From Pseudomonadota bacterium (GTDB taxonomy: Bacteria > Pseudomonadota > Alphaproteobacteria > Micavibrionales > CSBR16-224), in assembly GCA_013285465.1 (NCBI GenBank), contig CP053449.1:675179-739178 (forward strand): a stretch of DNA of 64,000 bases, given 5' to 3'. Below, in pieces: positions 64,000-64,000 of the stretch. Numbering within the stretch: the first letter of the stretch is position 1; the number at the start of each line of letters is the position of its first letter. The position numbers and the translations under genes are program-made. The notes beneath the pieces were generated by a model that was not told where the DNA came from, ran no database searches, and saw nothing but the letters and a program-made list of their open reading frames with translations.

Positions 64000-64000
64000 T

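Overview
The window is chromosomal DNA of about 50% GC that reads as an Alphaproteobacterium. The supporting signs are alpha-type AddA/AddB, a plsY-dprA-topA cluster, a DUF3126 protein, a long L9, SURF1 next to thrC, a 7Fe FdxA ferredoxin and dispersed flagellar genes (fliI-fliJ and a FlgC-like gene). The lineage below class level is not decided by the sequence; a free-living, flagellated relative of the Micavibrio/Rhodospirillales type would fit, but that is inference. No rRNA, tRNA, CRISPR array, prophage or insertion sequence was seen.

Layout. 0-2.4 kb: the end of a Clp ATPase, a TfoX-like gene and the rpsF-rpsR-rplI operon with its own promoter, leader and terminator. 2.4-8.3 kb: a run of minus-strand genes (Asp-box membrane protein, DUF3126, DUF3147-like, thrC, M32 carboxypeptidase, SURF1). 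The SURF1 leader carries a promoter followed about 30 bases later by an intrinsic terminator. 8.6-9.9 kb: an exported MsrB-MsrA pair. 10-17.5 kb: trmJ, a HAD phosphatase, and gatB separated from gatCA by a patatin gene and ruvX. 17.5-20.5 kb: three tandem paralogues of an unrecognised family ending in a common Asn-Pro-Phe-Arg tail, then a second patatin. 20.5-28.6 kb: an AT-rich DUF2806 gene, then addA and addB. 28.8-30.1 kb: a lipoprotein with MORN-like repeats and an AbrB/Doc toxin-antitoxin pair with a palindromic operator. 30.2-33.7 kb: sdhCDAB, followed by an AT-rich GIY-YIG-like gene. 34.3-43.6 kb: fliJ-fliI, topA, dprA, plsY, pyrB, a CaiB-type CoA-transferase and xthA, all on the minus strand. 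43.7-52.6 kb: ankyrin protein, guaC, a Ca/Na antiporter, an exonuclease, fdxA, a DHH phosphoesterase, a 5'-nucleotidase-like HAD protein, a FlgC-like protein, a BepA-like protease and a DsbA-like oxidoreductase. 52.6-54.4 kb: a quorum-sensing locus consisting of a luxI-type synthase translationally coupled to an unknown 93-residue protein, a 20-bp lux-box-like palindrome, and a divergent YdcF-family gene. 54.4-64 kb: small envelope and soluble proteins, the nnr NAD(P)HX repair gene, a beta-CASP MBL protein, a small gene with a palindromic operator, a pyrimidine-degradation pair (beta-ureidopropionase and dihydropyrimidinase) divergently arranged around a RutR-like palindrome, an ankyrin protein, and mdh.

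The genes make sense mainly as core metabolism (TCA, pyrimidine synthesis and degradation, translation quality, recombination repair, oxidative protein repair). The most notable parts are regulatory DNA sites that match the adjacent gene function (lux box, RutR-type site, toxin-antitoxin operator), the attenuator-like leader of SURF1, and the tandem family at 17.5-19.1 kb.
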